Below the pieces are notes generated by a model that saw only the letters and a list, made by a program, of their open reading frames with translations, ran no database searches and had not been told where the DNA came from. From positions 62,001 through 126,000 of the forward strand of contig CAZOGC010000005.1 of NCBI GenBank assembly GCA_964579505.1: a DNA stretch of 64,000 nucleotides. The letters run 5' to 3'. Position 1 is the first letter of the stretch. Each line of letters begins with the position of its first letter. The position numbers and the translations under genes are program-made. This document shows, piece by piece, positions 17,259 to 26,267 of this stretch. The stretch is from JAJYSO01 sp964579505 (GTDB lineage Bacteria; Bacteroidota; Bacteroidia; Flavobacteriales; Flavobacteriaceae).

Positions 17259-18285
17259 GTTACCTCTTTATATTACCGGCTGCTTTGCACTGCTTATTAT
17301 ACTAGCCCTAATTTCTTTAAATATGGGGGCTTACACCTTTGATGCCCCTCTTATTCAATTACTTAAAGAAGAGGTTTTTGGCGGCGGCAAAATTACTACC
17401 AGCGATTATTTTGTACTTTTCAATATTCGCATGCCGCGTATTGTAATGGCTATTTTGGTGGGTAGTGCTCTAGCCGTTTCAGGTACCTGTTTGCAAGGCA
17501 TGTTTAAAAACCCATTAGCTACCCCAAACTTAATCGGAGTAACTTCAGGCGCCTCACTATTTGCTGCCCTCGGTATCGTACTTGGCAATTATTTTCGGGC
17601 CTTTTTACCCGAGGTACTCCACTACTCTATGCTGAGTATACTTGCTTTTGCCGGCGCTATACTTACCATGACTTTTGTATATCGCATTTCGACTACCCGG
17701 CGAAAAACCAATGTGGTAATTATGTTATTAGCCGGAGTAGCTATATCGGCTTTAGCTGGTGCTATAACCGGTTTTCTTACGTACTTGACTGATGATCAAG
17801 AGTTGCGTGACCTAACTTTTTGGACACTGGGAAGCCTTGGTGGATCTACTTGGGTTAAAAATGGAATCCTAGCTGGAGTTATCTTGGTTTCTTTCATTAT
17901 ACTCATCAACAAAGGAAAAGCCTTAAATGCCATGATGTTGGGAGAACAAGATGCATCACATTTAGGTATTCCGGTAGAAAAGATTAAAAAACAGATTGTA
18001 ATTCTCACCGCTCTAATGGTAGGTACATGTGTGGCCTTTTCAGGAATTATTGGATTTGTAGGACTGATTGTACCTTATATCTTGCGACTCATCTTTAAAT
18101 CAAATTACCACATTATTCTCCCGCTTTCTGCGGTTGGTGGAAGTATTCTATTGCTCTTAGCAGATACCTTTAGTAGAACCATTGTTTCTCCTTCTGAAAT
18201 GCCCATCGGGGTGTTAACAGCTTTTTTAGGAGCTCCCGTATTTATTGCCATTTTAATTCGTTATAAAAAATCGTTTCAATCATGA
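17248..18285 (+). CDS. heme ABC transporter permease (HmuU-like, FecCD family)
   Basis: A 345-residue polytopic membrane protein of the FecCD/BtuC type with about ten hydrophobic segments. Family marks include RMPRIVMAILVGSALAVSGTCLQGMFKNPLATPNLIGVTSGAS near the N-terminus, GEQDASHLGIPVEKIK (ATPase-coupling loop) and FSGIIGFVGLIVPYILRLIF. It would form the inner-membrane pore for heme import. It overlaps the upstream gene by 11 bases and the downstream ATPase by four (ATGA), a tight operon. Confidence 0.9.
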   Translation: MQNRLPLYITGCFALLIILALISLNMGAYTFDAPLIQLLKEEVFGGGKITTSDYFVLFNIRMPRIVMAILVGSALAVSGTCLQGMFKNPLATPNLIGVTSGASLFAALGIVLGNYFRAFLPEVLHYSMLSILAFAGAILTMTFVYRISTTRRKTNVVIMLLAGVAISALAGAITGFLTYLTDDQELRDLTFWTLGSLGGSTWVKNGILAGVILVSFIILINKGKALNAMMLGEQDASHLGIPVEKIKKQIVILTALMVGTCVAFSGIIGFVGLIVPYILRLIFKSNYHIILPLSAVGGSILLLLADTFSRTIVSPSEMPIGVLTAFLGAPVFIAILIRYKKSFQS

Positions 18286-19085
18286 TTTTAAAAGCAGATA
18301 AGATATCGTGTTCTTTTCGAAATTTTAAAATTTTAAAAGAAGTTGACGTACAAGTAACTAGCGGTGAAATACTCATTATTATTGGGCCAAACGGTGCCGG
18401 AAAATCTACGCTACTCAATTTATTAGCCAACGAAAATACATCGCAAAAAAAGTATATCTATTTCAGAGATAAAAAATTTAGCGATTGGAAGAATTATGAC
18501 CTAGCTCACTACAAAGCCAAATTTTCTCAAGAAAACAATTCAGACATCGGATTGCAAGTAAAAGATATTGTATTGATGGGACGTTACCCTTATTTTGATA
18601 CGGCACCTCACAAAGAGGATATCGCTATAGTTGAAGAAGCTCTAAAGGCTACCGATATTCTCAAATTGCAAAAAAGAGGTTACAATTCACTTTCAGGTGG
18701 CGAAAAACAACGCGTTCATCTAGCACGGGTATTGGCTCAACTACAAAATAATCATACCGAAAAACTGGCTTTTTTTGACGAACCCCTCAACAACCTAGAT
18801 GTGCGCCATCAATACCGTATTTTAGAAACCATAAAAGATTTTACGCGTCAAGGTAATGCGGCTATTTTAGTTTTACACGACTTAAATTTAGCAGCAGAAT
18901 TTGCTGACAAAGTTCTCTTACTAAAAAACGGGACAAAGGTCGCTCACGGCACTCCCGACTACGTTTTTAACGAAGCTGTTATCTCAAAAGCCTATAACTT
19001 TCCGTGTTCATTGTGTAAAAACCCCATTACCAATAACCCCATGATTATTTTTAAAAATCACCTCCGGCAAAAAGCTGCCTACTAA
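18282..19085 (+). CDS. heme ABC transporter ATP-binding protein (HmuV-like)
   Basis: A 267-residue ABC ATPase: Walker A GPNGAGKS (residues 35-42), signature LSGGEKQR (137-144), Walker B LAFFDEP (162-168), then the switch His in LVLHDLN. It powers the HmuU-like permease. The C-terminal tail carries an unusual CSLC motif (in FPCSLCKNP), which could bind metal or heme; this is speculation. It is the last gene of the transporter operon; lptB starts 63 bases on with its own promoter-like box. Confidence 0.88.
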   Translation: MILKADKISCSFRNFKILKEVDVQVTSGEILIIIGPNGAGKSTLLNLLANENTSQKKYIYFRDKKFSDWKNYDLAHYKAKFSQENNSDIGLQVKDIVLMGRYPYFDTAPHKEDIAIVEEALKATDILKLQKRGYNSLSGGEKQRVHLARVLAQLQNNHTEKLAFFDEPLNNLDVRHQYRILETIKDFTRQGNAAILVLHDLNLAAEFADKVLLLKNGTKVAHGTPDYVFNEAVISKAYNFPCSLCKNPITNNPMIIFKNHLRQKAAY

Positions 19086-19135
19086 AAGTTATACGAAGCA
19101 CTAAAATATTCTTTTTCTACCCTCGTTAAATCCTT

Positions 19136-19143
19136 TATATTTG
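19136..19143 (+). promoter_or_regulatory. candidate -7 promoter box at the lptB start
   Basis: TATATTTG matches TAnnTTTG but ends only five bases before the ATG, so a transcript started here would be leaderless or nearly so. Confidence 0.35.
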
Positions 19144-19148
19144 AGGCG

Positions 19149-19904
19149 ATGAAATTACGTACCGACAATATCATAAAATCCTACAAAGGCCGAAAAGTGG
19201 TAAAAGGCATTAGCGTAGAAGTGGAACAAGGCGAGATTGTGGGGCTGTTAGGCCCTAATGGTGCCGGAAAAACCACCTCTTTTTATATGATTGTTGGTTT
19301 GATTAAACCCAACAGCGGCCACGTTTTGCTAGACGATTTAGAGATTACTAAATTTCCGATGTACAAACGGGCACAACGCGGAATTGGGTATTTAGCACAA
19401 GAAGCATCCGTTTTTAGAAAGCTCAGCATAGAAGATAACATTATGAGCGTTCTGCAATTAACCAAGTTGTCTAAAAAAGAACGTTACATGAAAATGGATT
19501 CGCTTATTGAAGAATTTGGGTTGGGGCATATTCGAAAAAGTCGCGGAGATTTACTTTCCGGTGGGGAGCGCAGACGTACCGAGATTGCTCGTGCGTTGGC
19601 AACCGACCCAAAATTTATTCTTCTCGATGAGCCTTTTGCAGGTGTAGACCCTATTGCTGTTGAAGATATTCAGAGCATCGTAGCGAATCTAAAAGATAAA
19701 AATATCGGGATTCTGATTACCGACCACAACGTACAAGAAACTCTAGCCATTACTGACCATACCTACCTAATGTTTGAAGGCAGTATCCTTAAACACGGAG
19801 TTCCGGAAGAATTAGCAGCCGATGAGATGGTGCGAAAAGTTTATCTCGGCCAAAACTTTGAGTTACGCAAAAAGAAACTCGATTTTAAAGAAAAAAGAAG
19901 CTAA
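19149..19904 (+). CDS. lptB: lipopolysaccharide export ABC transporter ATP-binding protein
   Basis: A 251-residue ABC ATPase of the LptB type. Walker A is GPNGAGKTT (residues 35-43); the Q-loop is GIGYLAQEASVFRKLS, which is characteristic of LptB. Signature LSGGERRRTEIARAL, Walker B ILLDEPFAGVDP and switch LITDHNVQETL follow. It powers transfer of LPS from the inner membrane through LptFG. The length matches LptB with a short Lys-rich tail. The lptFG genes are not in the window. Confidence 0.93.
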   Translation: MKLRTDNIIKSYKGRKVVKGISVEVEQGEIVGLLGPNGAGKTTSFYMIVGLIKPNSGHVLLDDLEITKFPMYKRAQRGIGYLAQEASVFRKLSIEDNIMSVLQLTKLSKKERYMKMDSLIEEFGLGHIRKSRGDLLSGGERRRTEIARALATDPKFILLDEPFAGVDPIAVEDIQSIVANLKDKNIGILITDHNVQETLAITDHTYLMFEGSILKHGVPEELAADEMVRKVYLGQNFELRKKKLDFKEKRS

Positions 19905-20147
19905 CCCGTTTCTTTTTACCTGACAAGTTTTCCGAAATAAAAGCCGGGATGGCAGGTGTTCATTTCTTTTTTATTTTAATGATTTGAATAATCACTAAAA
20001 TAACTCCATTATTTTATAGAAATCATAGAAAAGATAACTATCTCTAACCAAATTCATGTTGCTTCAAAAATATATCTAAAAACAAAAGGTTAGGTTTAAT
20101 CCTTGCACCCTAAAGAGTAATTTACTTTTAACCGAAAAAACAACGTA

Positions 20148-20951
20148 ATGAAAGTACTTATGATTGGTGCCGGAAACATGGGAAGTACCTATGCAGAAGG
20201 CATGGCAAAATCACCTTTACTAAAAAACAAAAAACTACAAATTCACGACAAAGATCTCAACAAACTAAAGGCCATAGAAGACCAAGGCATTTTACAGCCT
20301 TTTACCAAACTTGAAGATTGTCTTCCTAAAGCCGATATTATTTTCTTAGCCGTCAAGCCTTATCATGCAGACACGTTATTTGAAGAAATGCGTCCGCTTA
20401 TTAACAAAAATCAAATGTTTGTTTCTCTTATGGCTGGCGTTACTTTAGACACTATTCTTGAAGGATTAAATGTCAAAAAAGTAATTCGTACGATGCCCAA
20501 TTTACCGGCACAAATTGGTAAGGGAGTTACCTCTTATACAGAATCTGAAGCAGTAACTCGATTAGAATTAATGGTAGTACGTAGCTTTTTAGATATGACC
20601 GGAAATTCTATTCATGTTGAAAACGAAACTTTTATAGATGCCTCTACCGGAATATCGGGAAGCGGTCCGGCTTATGTCTTCTATTTTATGCAGTCTATGC
20701 TAGAAGCGGCCAAAAAAATGGGATTCTCAGATTACGACTCCAGGGTGTTGGTTAGCAGCACTTTTGAGGGGGCTGTTCAACTCTTTAATAAAAATGACAT
20801 CACCCCGCAAACTTGGATAGACCGTGTAGCCTCAAAAGGGGGTACAACTCGTGCTGCGTTAGACTCTATGGAAGAAAATGATGTAAACGAACTCATAAAA
20901 AGGGCAGCCTTTGCTGCTTTCGATAGAGCTGTAGAGCTAGGAAAAGAATAA
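20148..20951 (+). CDS. proC: pyrroline-5-carboxylate reductase
   Basis: A 267-residue cytosolic enzyme that reduces pyrroline-5-carboxylate to proline with NAD(P)H. The Rossmann motif MIGAGNMGSTYAEGM is at the N-terminus, IRTMPNLPAQIGKG and SGSGPAYVFYF mark the substrate and dimer region, and SKGGTTRAALDSM is the C-terminal ProC motif. It stands alone, with 240 bases of AT-rich spacer upstream (no gene seen there) and a bidirectional terminator downstream. Confidence 0.95.
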   Translation: MKVLMIGAGNMGSTYAEGMAKSPLLKNKKLQIHDKDLNKLKAIEDQGILQPFTKLEDCLPKADIIFLAVKPYHADTLFEEMRPLINKNQMFVSLMAGVTLDTILEGLNVKKVIRTMPNLPAQIGKGVTSYTESEAVTRLELMVVRSFLDMTGNSIHVENETFIDASTGISGSGPAYVFYFMQSMLEAAKKMGFSDYDSRVLVSSTFEGAVQLFNKNDITPQTWIDRVASKGGTTRAALDSMEENDVNELIKRAAFAAFDRAVELGKE

Positions 20952-20970
20952 ACCAAATTAAAATTAATAA

Positions 20971-21006
20971 AAAAGCCGGTAGAAAGTCTATTTTCTATCG
21001 GCTTTT
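20971..21006. terminator. bidirectional terminator between proC and lysA
   Basis: AAAAGCCGGTAGAAA pairs with TTTCTATCGGCTTTT (one G-U) across a six-base loop; A-run on the left and T-run on the right serve both strands. Confidence 0.85.
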
Positions 21007-21023
21007 ATCGTTTAAAAAAATTC

Positions 21024-22256
21024 TTAAAACGCTATTTCAACCTGATTTCTAAGTAAATCTTCCATAGTTTCTCGTTGGCGAATAAGATGTGCTTTCCCAT
21101 CTAACACCATTACCTCTGCCGGTCTAAATCGGCTGTTATAATTGCTGCTCATCTGGTAAGCATATGCTCCTGCATTATAGAAACACAACGTATCTCCTTC
21201 TGTAATTTCATTAATTTTCCGATCGTACGCAAAGGTATCCGTCTCACAAACATACCCTACTACTGTATAAATACGCGGTCTTCCGCTAGGGTTAGAAACA
21301 TTTATAACATGGTGATAAGCGCTGTAAAACATCGGGCGAATTAGATGGTTCATTCCGGTGTCTAATCCGGCAAAAACAGTAGCCGTAGTGGTTTTCACTA
21401 CATTCACTTTAGCTAAGAAATAACCGGCTTCACTTACCAAAAATTTTCCCGGCTCAAACATCAGTGTTAATTTACGGCCATATTCTTTACAAAAGGTAGA
21501 AAATCTGCTCGTCATTTCTTTTCCCAGCCGTTCTACATCTGTAGTTACATCACCTTCTCGATAAGCTACCTTAAAACCACTTCCAAAATCTACATAGTGT
21601 AAATCCGGGAAATCTTTCGCCAAATCCAACAAGATATCGGCACCGCGTAAAAAAACTTCTACATCTAAGATATCACTTCCGGTATGCATATGCAGTCCTT
21701 CTACCTTTATGTTTTCACTTTTAATAATGCGTTGTACATGGCGAGCTTGATAAATACTAATACCAAATTTACTGTCTATATGCCCAGTTGATATTTTTAA
21801 ATTTCCACCCGCCAAAATATGAGGGTTAAAACGAAGACACACCGGGTAATTGCTGCCAAATTCATCACCAAACTGCTCTAAAATACTGATGTTATCTATG
21901 TTAATTTTGACACCAAATTTTACTGCTTTTCTGATTTCATCCATTCCCACGCAGTTGGGAGTATAAATAATACGATCGGGAGAAAATCCCATTTTTAATC
22001 CTAACTGTACTTCTTGAATAGAGACACAGTCCAACCCGGAACCCAACTGTTTAAAATACTTTAGTATGTTAACATTGCTCAAGGCCTTACAAGCATAGTT
22101 TATGCGCAAATTTACTCCCTTAAAGGCCTTTGTAAGGCGATTGTATTGGGCTGCCATACGATTGCAATCGTACACATACAACGGGGTTTGATATTCTTTA
22201 CACAGTTTTTCAACTGCAATACCCCCTACATAGTATTTTCCATTTTTTAGTTCCAT
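21024..22256 (-). CDS. lysA: diaminopimelate decarboxylase
   Basis: A 410-residue PLP enzyme of the alanine-racemase fold that makes lysine from meso-diaminopimelate. PLP Lys57 lies in NYACKALSN, HMHTGSD is at residues 189-195, the phosphate-binding glycines are at DFGSGFKV, EPGKF begins at 268, and the catalytic Cys337 is in VCETDTFA. All key residues are present. It is transcribed alone, convergent with proC. Confidence 0.95.
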   Translation of the reverse strand: MELKNGKYYVGGIAVEKLCKEYQTPLYVYDCNRMAAQYNRLTKAFKGVNLRINYACKALSNVNILKYFKQLGSGLDCVSIQEVQLGLKMGFSPDRIIYTPNCVGMDEIRKAVKFGVKINIDNISILEQFGDEFGSNYPVCLRFNPHILAGGNLKISTGHIDSKFGISIYQARHVQRIIKSENIKVEGLHMHTGSDILDVEVFLRGADILLDLAKDFPDLHYVDFGSGFKVAYREGDVTTDVERLGKEMTSRFSTFCKEYGRKLTLMFEPGKFLVSEAGYFLAKVNVVKTTTATVFAGLDTGMNHLIRPMFYSAYHHVINVSNPSGRPRIYTVVGYVCETDTFAYDRKINEITEGDTLCFYNAGAYAYQMSSNYNSRFRPAEVMVLDGKAHLIRQRETMEDLLRNQVEIAF

Positions 22257-22368
22257 TTTACAAATTGGGTTTGAGTTTAGTTTTCTCTAAATGAGAAAGT
22301 TGATTAATATATAAATATAGGTGACGAGCTTTTACAACAGCGCAAAAACTCTTTTAAAAAGGTTTTAT

Positions 22369-23745
22369 TTAGGCTTGTGAGAGTTGCTTTATCAGCCCCG
22401 CCAAATCTGTATTTATTTGCGCTCCGGTTTTCATATTTTTTAAAGTAAATTGCTGCGCTTCTATCTCTTTTGTGCCGGCTAAAACCACATATGTAATCTC
22501 GCGTTTGTCGGCATAGTTAAGTTGTTTCTTCATTTTTGCAGCATCCGGATATAGTTCTGCAGCTATTCCCTTTTTGCGTAAAGAAGCCACTGCCTTTAAA
22601 GCGTAAAGCGCTTCTTTTTTCCCAAAATTAACAAACAACAATTGCGTGTTTTGTTGAACTGCTTCAGGAAAAAGGCTCAATTCTTCAAGTACCAAATAGA
22701 TGCGATCTAACCCGAAAGAAATTCCTACCCCACTCATATTTTTGAGTCCAAAAATACCGGTAAGGTCGTCATAACGTCCACCGCCACCAATAGAACCCAT
22801 TTTTACATTTTTAGGGGCCGCCACTTCAAAAATAGCGCCTGTATAATAGTCTAGTCCGCGAGCTAACGTAACATCTAGTGTAAGTTGAGCCGTTTGCAAT
22901 GGCAAAGCCGTAATGGCCTCTTGAATAAACTCTAGTTCTTCTATTCCTTTTTGACCAATTTCTGAAGTGTTTAGAATAACTTTTAGCTGTTCAATCTGTT
23001 CGTTAAAAGAGCCTTGCATAGCAAATATCGGAGAAACTTTTTCTAGTGCTTCTTTGGTAATACCCTGCTCGCACATTTCTTTTTTAACTCCTTCTTCGCC
23101 AATTTTGTCGAGTTTATCTAATGCCACGGTAAATGGGATAAGTTTATCGCTTTCACCAATGACTTCTGCCAAACCGGAGAGCACTTTTCGATTGTTGATT
23201 TTAATACGTACTCCATTTAATTTTAAGTCCGTAAAAACGGCATCATAAAGACGTACAAATTCTACTTCTTGCCAGAGACTCTGACTGCCAATAACATCGG
23301 CGTCGCATTGAAAAAACTCGCGAAAACGTCCTTTTTGTGGACGATCGGCACGCCAAACCGGTTGTATTTGGTAACGTTTAAAAGGAAATTCTAATTCATT
23401 CTGATGTTGCACTACATAGCGTGCAAAAGGCACCGTTAAGTCATATCGCAAGGCGCGTTTAGAAATAAGTGGCGTAAGCGCTGTGCTATTTTTTTGAGTC
23501 AAGACGGCGTCATCTACCTTATTCAGATAATCACCATTGTTAAGGATTTTAAAAATTAGGCGATCACCTTCTTCTCCGTATTTTCCTAAAAGCGTAGATG
23601 ATTTTTCAAAACTAGGGGTTTCAATAGGCTGAAATCCAAAAACCTCAAACTGTTGTTTAATAGTTTGGATGATATAATTGCGTTTTGCTACTTCTTTGGG
23701 CGAAAAATCGCGGGTTCCTTTTGCAAGTTTAGGTTTCTGAGCCAT
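22369..23745 (-). CDS. hisS: histidyl-tRNA synthetase
   Basis: A 458-residue class II synthetase. HisRS motifs are RYDLTVPFARYV (residues 100-111), the motif 2 loop RADRPQKGRFREFFQCDAD (132-150) and RGLDYYTG (296-303), followed by a C-terminal anticodon-binding domain. It charges tRNA-His in the cytosol. The gene follows the DUF6495 gene by 45 bases on the same strand, a probable operon. A stop-proximal terminator was not seen. Confidence 0.96.
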   Translation of the reverse strand: MAQKPKLAKGTRDFSPKEVAKRNYIIQTIKQQFEVFGFQPIETPSFEKSSTLLGKYGEEGDRLIFKILNNGDYLNKVDDAVLTQKNSTALTPLISKRALRYDLTVPFARYVVQHQNELEFPFKRYQIQPVWRADRPQKGRFREFFQCDADVIGSQSLWQEVEFVRLYDAVFTDLKLNGVRIKINNRKVLSGLAEVIGESDKLIPFTVALDKLDKIGEEGVKKEMCEQGITKEALEKVSPIFAMQGSFNEQIEQLKVILNTSEIGQKGIEELEFIQEAITALPLQTAQLTLDVTLARGLDYYTGAIFEVAAPKNVKMGSIGGGGRYDDLTGIFGLKNMSGVGISFGLDRIYLVLEELSLFPEAVQQNTQLLFVNFGKKEALYALKAVASLRKKGIAAELYPDAAKMKKQLNYADKREITYVVLAGTKEIEAQQFTLKNMKTGAQINTDLAGLIKQLSQA

Positions 23746-23790
23746 CTTGTTTCGTGTTTTATATCACTTTTGTGTTTAGAAAAGTTGTTA

Positions 23791-24267
23791 TCAATTTTGG
23801 CCAACTACTTTGGCAAAATATTCATACAATTCACCCTGGGTTATATTACCTCCTTGTCTGATCAGCGCAAAGATATCTTTATTTCTATCATTAGACACCG
23901 GTTTGGTAGAAGTATAAAGGGTTACCTCATCATCTATTATGTGTTTTTGTAACCATTTGTATCCTTCTCGGGTACGCAAATCTATAGTTTCATTGGTCAG
24001 TTTTATGCCTATAAGAGACATTTGGGTTTCTTCTATTTTGAACAAAAATACCTGCTGTTTAGAAAAATGTTCTACATACTGTACTTTTCTCAAAACGCGT
24101 TCCCACACCACATCACTAAACACATCTATTTCTTCTTCGGCTACCTCCGGTTTGTCATCTTTTAGTTTTTTCCACTCTTGTGCATCTATACCTTGGCTAG
24201 CCAAAAAGCGAATAAACTCTTCGTGCATTTCTTCGAGTTGCTCTTGGGTTAATCGATTGTATTTCAT
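23791..24267 (-). CDS. DUF6495 family protein
   Basis: A 158-residue cytosolic protein starting at the ATG of MKYNRLTQEQLEEMHEEF; a TTG three codons upstream is less likely. A helical N-terminus with 'EFIRFLASQGIDAQEW' is followed by a conserved FSDVVWERVLRKVQYVEHF segment and a C-terminal helix LYEYFAKVVG. The family is restricted to Bacteroidota and has no known function; it is commonly found near hisS and the rplI cluster, as here. Confidence 0.7.
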   Translation of the reverse strand: MKYNRLTQEQLEEMHEEFIRFLASQGIDAQEWKKLKDDKPEVAEEEIDVFSDVVWERVLRKVQYVEHFSKQQVFLFKIEETQMSLIGIKLTNETIDLRTREGYKWLQKHIIDDEVTLYTSTKPVSNDRNKDIFALIRQGGNITQGELYEYFAKVVGQN

Positions 24268-24285
24268 AAAAGACAAATTGAATTA

Positions 24286-24320
24286 AAAAAGCCTGTCCTT
24301 AAGAGAAGGGCAGGCTTTTT
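24286..24320 (-). terminator. terminator of the rpsF-rpsR-rplI operon
   Basis: AAAAAGCCTGTCCTT pairs with AAGGGCAGGCTTTTT, one mismatch, with A/T runs outside; it lies 20 bases past the rplI stop. Confidence 0.85.
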
Positions 24321-24339
24321 AATAGTATAAAAGGTTGGG

Positions 24340-24789
24340 TTAAGCTTCCGCCACAACGTCAAAAGTTAAAGTAGAGATTACTTCACGATGAAAACGTAGT
24401 TTAGCACTGTATTGGCCAAGCCGTTTAATGTTTCCGCCGAGAATAGAAATGTACTTCTTATCTATCTCAACTCCTTGTTTGGTTAAGGTTTCGCTTAAAT
24501 CGGCTGCAGAAACACTTCCAAACAATTTTTCGTCTTTTCCTGCTTTAGCACCAATCTTAAGTTCAAGACTTTCTAGCTTACTTGCCTTCTCTTTAGCTTC
24601 GTCTATATTTTTCTTTTCTTTATAAGCTTGCTGTTTCAACTTTTCTTCAAGTTGTTTTCGGGTAGAAGGAGTAGAAAGCACCGCATAACCACGAGGAATC
24701 AAGTAGTTACGACCATAGCCATTTTTTACTTCCACTACATCGTCAGCAAAACCTAATTTATCGACATCTTGTTTTAATATAAGTTCCAT
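24340..24789 (-). CDS. rplI: 50S ribosomal protein L9
   Basis: 149 aa, the normal L9 length. N-terminal domain MELILKQDVDKLGFADDVVEVKNGYGRNYLIPRGYA contains the rRNA-binding GYGRNYLIP signature. The long connecting helix is Lys/Glu rich, and the C-terminal domain ends DVVAEA. It is the last gene of the S6-S18-L9 operon, 15 bases after rpsR. Confidence 0.97.
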   Translation of the reverse strand: MELILKQDVDKLGFADDVVEVKNGYGRNYLIPRGYAVLSTPSTRKQLEEKLKQQAYKEKKNIDEAKEKASKLESLELKIGAKAGKDEKLFGSVSAADLSETLTKQGVEIDKKYISILGGNIKRLGQYSAKLRFHREVISTLTFDVVAEA

Positions 24790-24804
24790 AAAATTATAAG
24801 CTTT

Positions 24805-25101
24805 TTATTTTAATAAATCACCAACGTATGGCATCAGTGCCAAATGACGAGCACGCTTAACGGCCTGTGCCACTTTGCGCTGATATTTTAATGAAGTACC
24901 GGTTAAACGACGTGGTAAAATTTTACCTTGTTCATTAATGAAGGCCATTAAAAAATCTGGATCTTTATAGTCGATATATTTAATACCTGAACGCTTAAAA
25001 CGACAGTAGCGTTTTTTGCTTTTAGTATCTATTTCTAAAGGAGTTAAATAACGAATATCGCCTCCTTTGTTTCCTTTTGCTTGTTGTTCTATTGATGCCA
25101 T
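24805..25101 (-). CDS. rpsR: 30S ribosomal protein S18
   Basis: 98 aa with the S18 core: DYKDPDFLMAFINEQGKILPRRLTGTS, then KYQRKVAQAVKRARHLALMPYV. The N-terminal extension relative to E. coli S18 is usual in Bacteroidota. It begins one base after the rpsF stop, so translation is coupled. Confidence 0.97.
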   Translation of the reverse strand: MASIEQQAKGNKGGDIRYLTPLEIDTKSKKRYCRFKRSGIKYIDYKDPDFLMAFINEQGKILPRRLTGTSLKYQRKVAQAVKRARHLALMPYVGDLLK

Positions 25102-25102
25102 A

Positions 25103-25438
25103 TTATTTTCCTTTATTTCGTTCTACACGTTTTTTAGCCCATTCAATAGCGTGCTTGTCTAGCTTAACGGTTAAGTAGCGCATCACGCGTTGGTCTTGTC
25201 TGAACATAAATTCTAGCGGGTCAATGGCTTGGCCATCTACTTCGTACTCGAATAAGTGATAAAAGCCGCTTTTTTTGTGTTGAATAGGATAGGCCAGCTT
25301 TTTTAGCCCCCAGTCTTCTTTGTTGACCATTTTGGCCCCTTTCGAATCAAGGAAATCTGCGTATTTCTTGACTGTTTCCTTTATCTGGTCTTCAGATAAA
25401 ACGGGATTCAAAATGAAAACAGTTTCATAATGGTTCAT
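25103..25438 (-). CDS. rpsF: 30S ribosomal protein S6
   Basis: 111 aa; typical S6 with MNHYETVFILNP at the start, WGLKKLAYPIQHKKSGFYHLFEY in the middle and DQRVMRYLTVKLDKHA near the end. First gene of the operon, which has a promoter-like box upstream. Confidence 0.97.
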   Translation of the reverse strand: MNHYETVFILNPVLSEDQIKETVKKYADFLDSKGAKMVNKEDWGLKKLAYPIQHKKSGFYHLFEYEVDGQAIDPLEFMFRQDQRVMRYLTVKLDKHAIEWAKKRVERNKGK

Positions 25439-25472
25439 AAATCAATTATTTTAGTTTGATAAAAATCGTTTG

Positions 25473-25480
25473 CAAAAATA
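25473..25480 (-). promoter_or_regulatory. candidate -7 promoter box of the rpsF operon
   Basis: On the minus strand TATTTTTG matches TAnnTTTG and ends 34 bases before the rpsF ATG. Confidence 0.45.
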
Positions 25481-25534
25481 CAGCTTTTCTATAAACCCAC
25501 AACCTTTTATATGCTGATTTTTTACACGGTGGAT

Positions 25535-25651
25535 TCAACAATCGTCATTGGGTTCTAAATCGGGAATCGTTGTCTTACTAAAAGCAATTATTCCTTCACT
25601 TAAGGTTGCTGCTTCTCCGGGTTTGGGGTTGGTTGTACACTCGATAATCAT
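25535..25651 (-). pseudogene. N-terminal fragment of a GNAT acetyltransferase
   Basis: A 38-codon frame with an ATG encodes 'LSEGIIAFSKTTIPDLEP', the standard first helix and loop of a subgroup of GNAT acetyltransferases (pattern L-..-G-I-..-F-N/S-..-P-D-L). It then stops, with no downstream GNAT core in any frame. It is probably the 5' end of a deleted gene. It lies between the complete GNAT gene and rpsF. Confidence 0.5.
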
Positions 25652-25678
25652 ATAGCTGTAAGTCTATAAAACACGTAT

Positions 25679-26179
25679 TTAACTGAGTATTTTCTCGTAA
25701 GCCCGGCGATAATCACCCCGGTAGATCACTTCACCACAGTAGCTATACCCTAATTTTTCTAGGATGTGCAACATGGGGGCATTATCATAATTAGTATCCA
25801 CTTTAATGCTACAGACTTTTTGTTGTAGAGCCAATTCCTCGAGTAGCATAAATACTGTTGTTGCAACCCCTTTTCCTTTAGCCTCTTTGGCCGTTGCCAG
25901 CCGATGCAAGACTACATACTCTTGATTAGACAACCACTGTCCTTCTAGGTTTTCATAAGCCGGCTCGCCATCAAAACTAATAGCGGCATAGGCTAAAATC
26001 GTTTCATTCTCAACAACCACATAGCCGTAAGCCTGTGCCAAATCACCAGCAATAGTATCTTGATTGGGATACCCATCCTGCCATTGTGCACTACCCTCTG
26101 CTCGCCGTTGGGCTATAGCATCTTGAAGGATCGTCCAGATATGATCACTATCGGCTGACGTTGCTTTTCTTAGGGTCAT
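25679..26179 (-). CDS. GNAT family N-acetyltransferase
   Basis: A 166-residue protein from the ATG of MTLRKATSADSDHIW; a start eight codons upstream would add a non-conserved stretch. It has the GNAT order: substrate helix (IWTILQDAIAQRRAEG), strand YVVVENETILAYAAIS, acetyl-CoA motif A (VVLHRLATAKEAKGKGVATTVFMLLEE) and the C-terminal IKVDTNYDNAPMLHILEKLGYSYCGEV. The pyrophosphate loop AKGKGV fits the Q/R-x-x-G-x-G/A pattern. The acceptor substrate is unknown. Confidence 0.85.
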   Translation of the reverse strand: MTLRKATSADSDHIWTILQDAIAQRRAEGSAQWQDGYPNQDTIAGDLAQAYGYVVVENETILAYAAISFDGEPAYENLEGQWLSNQEYVVLHRLATAKEAKGKGVATTVFMLLEELALQQKVCSIKVDTNYDNAPMLHILEKLGYSYCGEVIYRGDYRRAYEKILS

Positions 26180-26267
26180 GAGTTTAGTTGTTAATCTGTC
26201 CAAATGTAGACAAAATCGCTATCATTAAGGAAGATTCTTTTGCATCTCTGAAAACTATTATTTTCTT

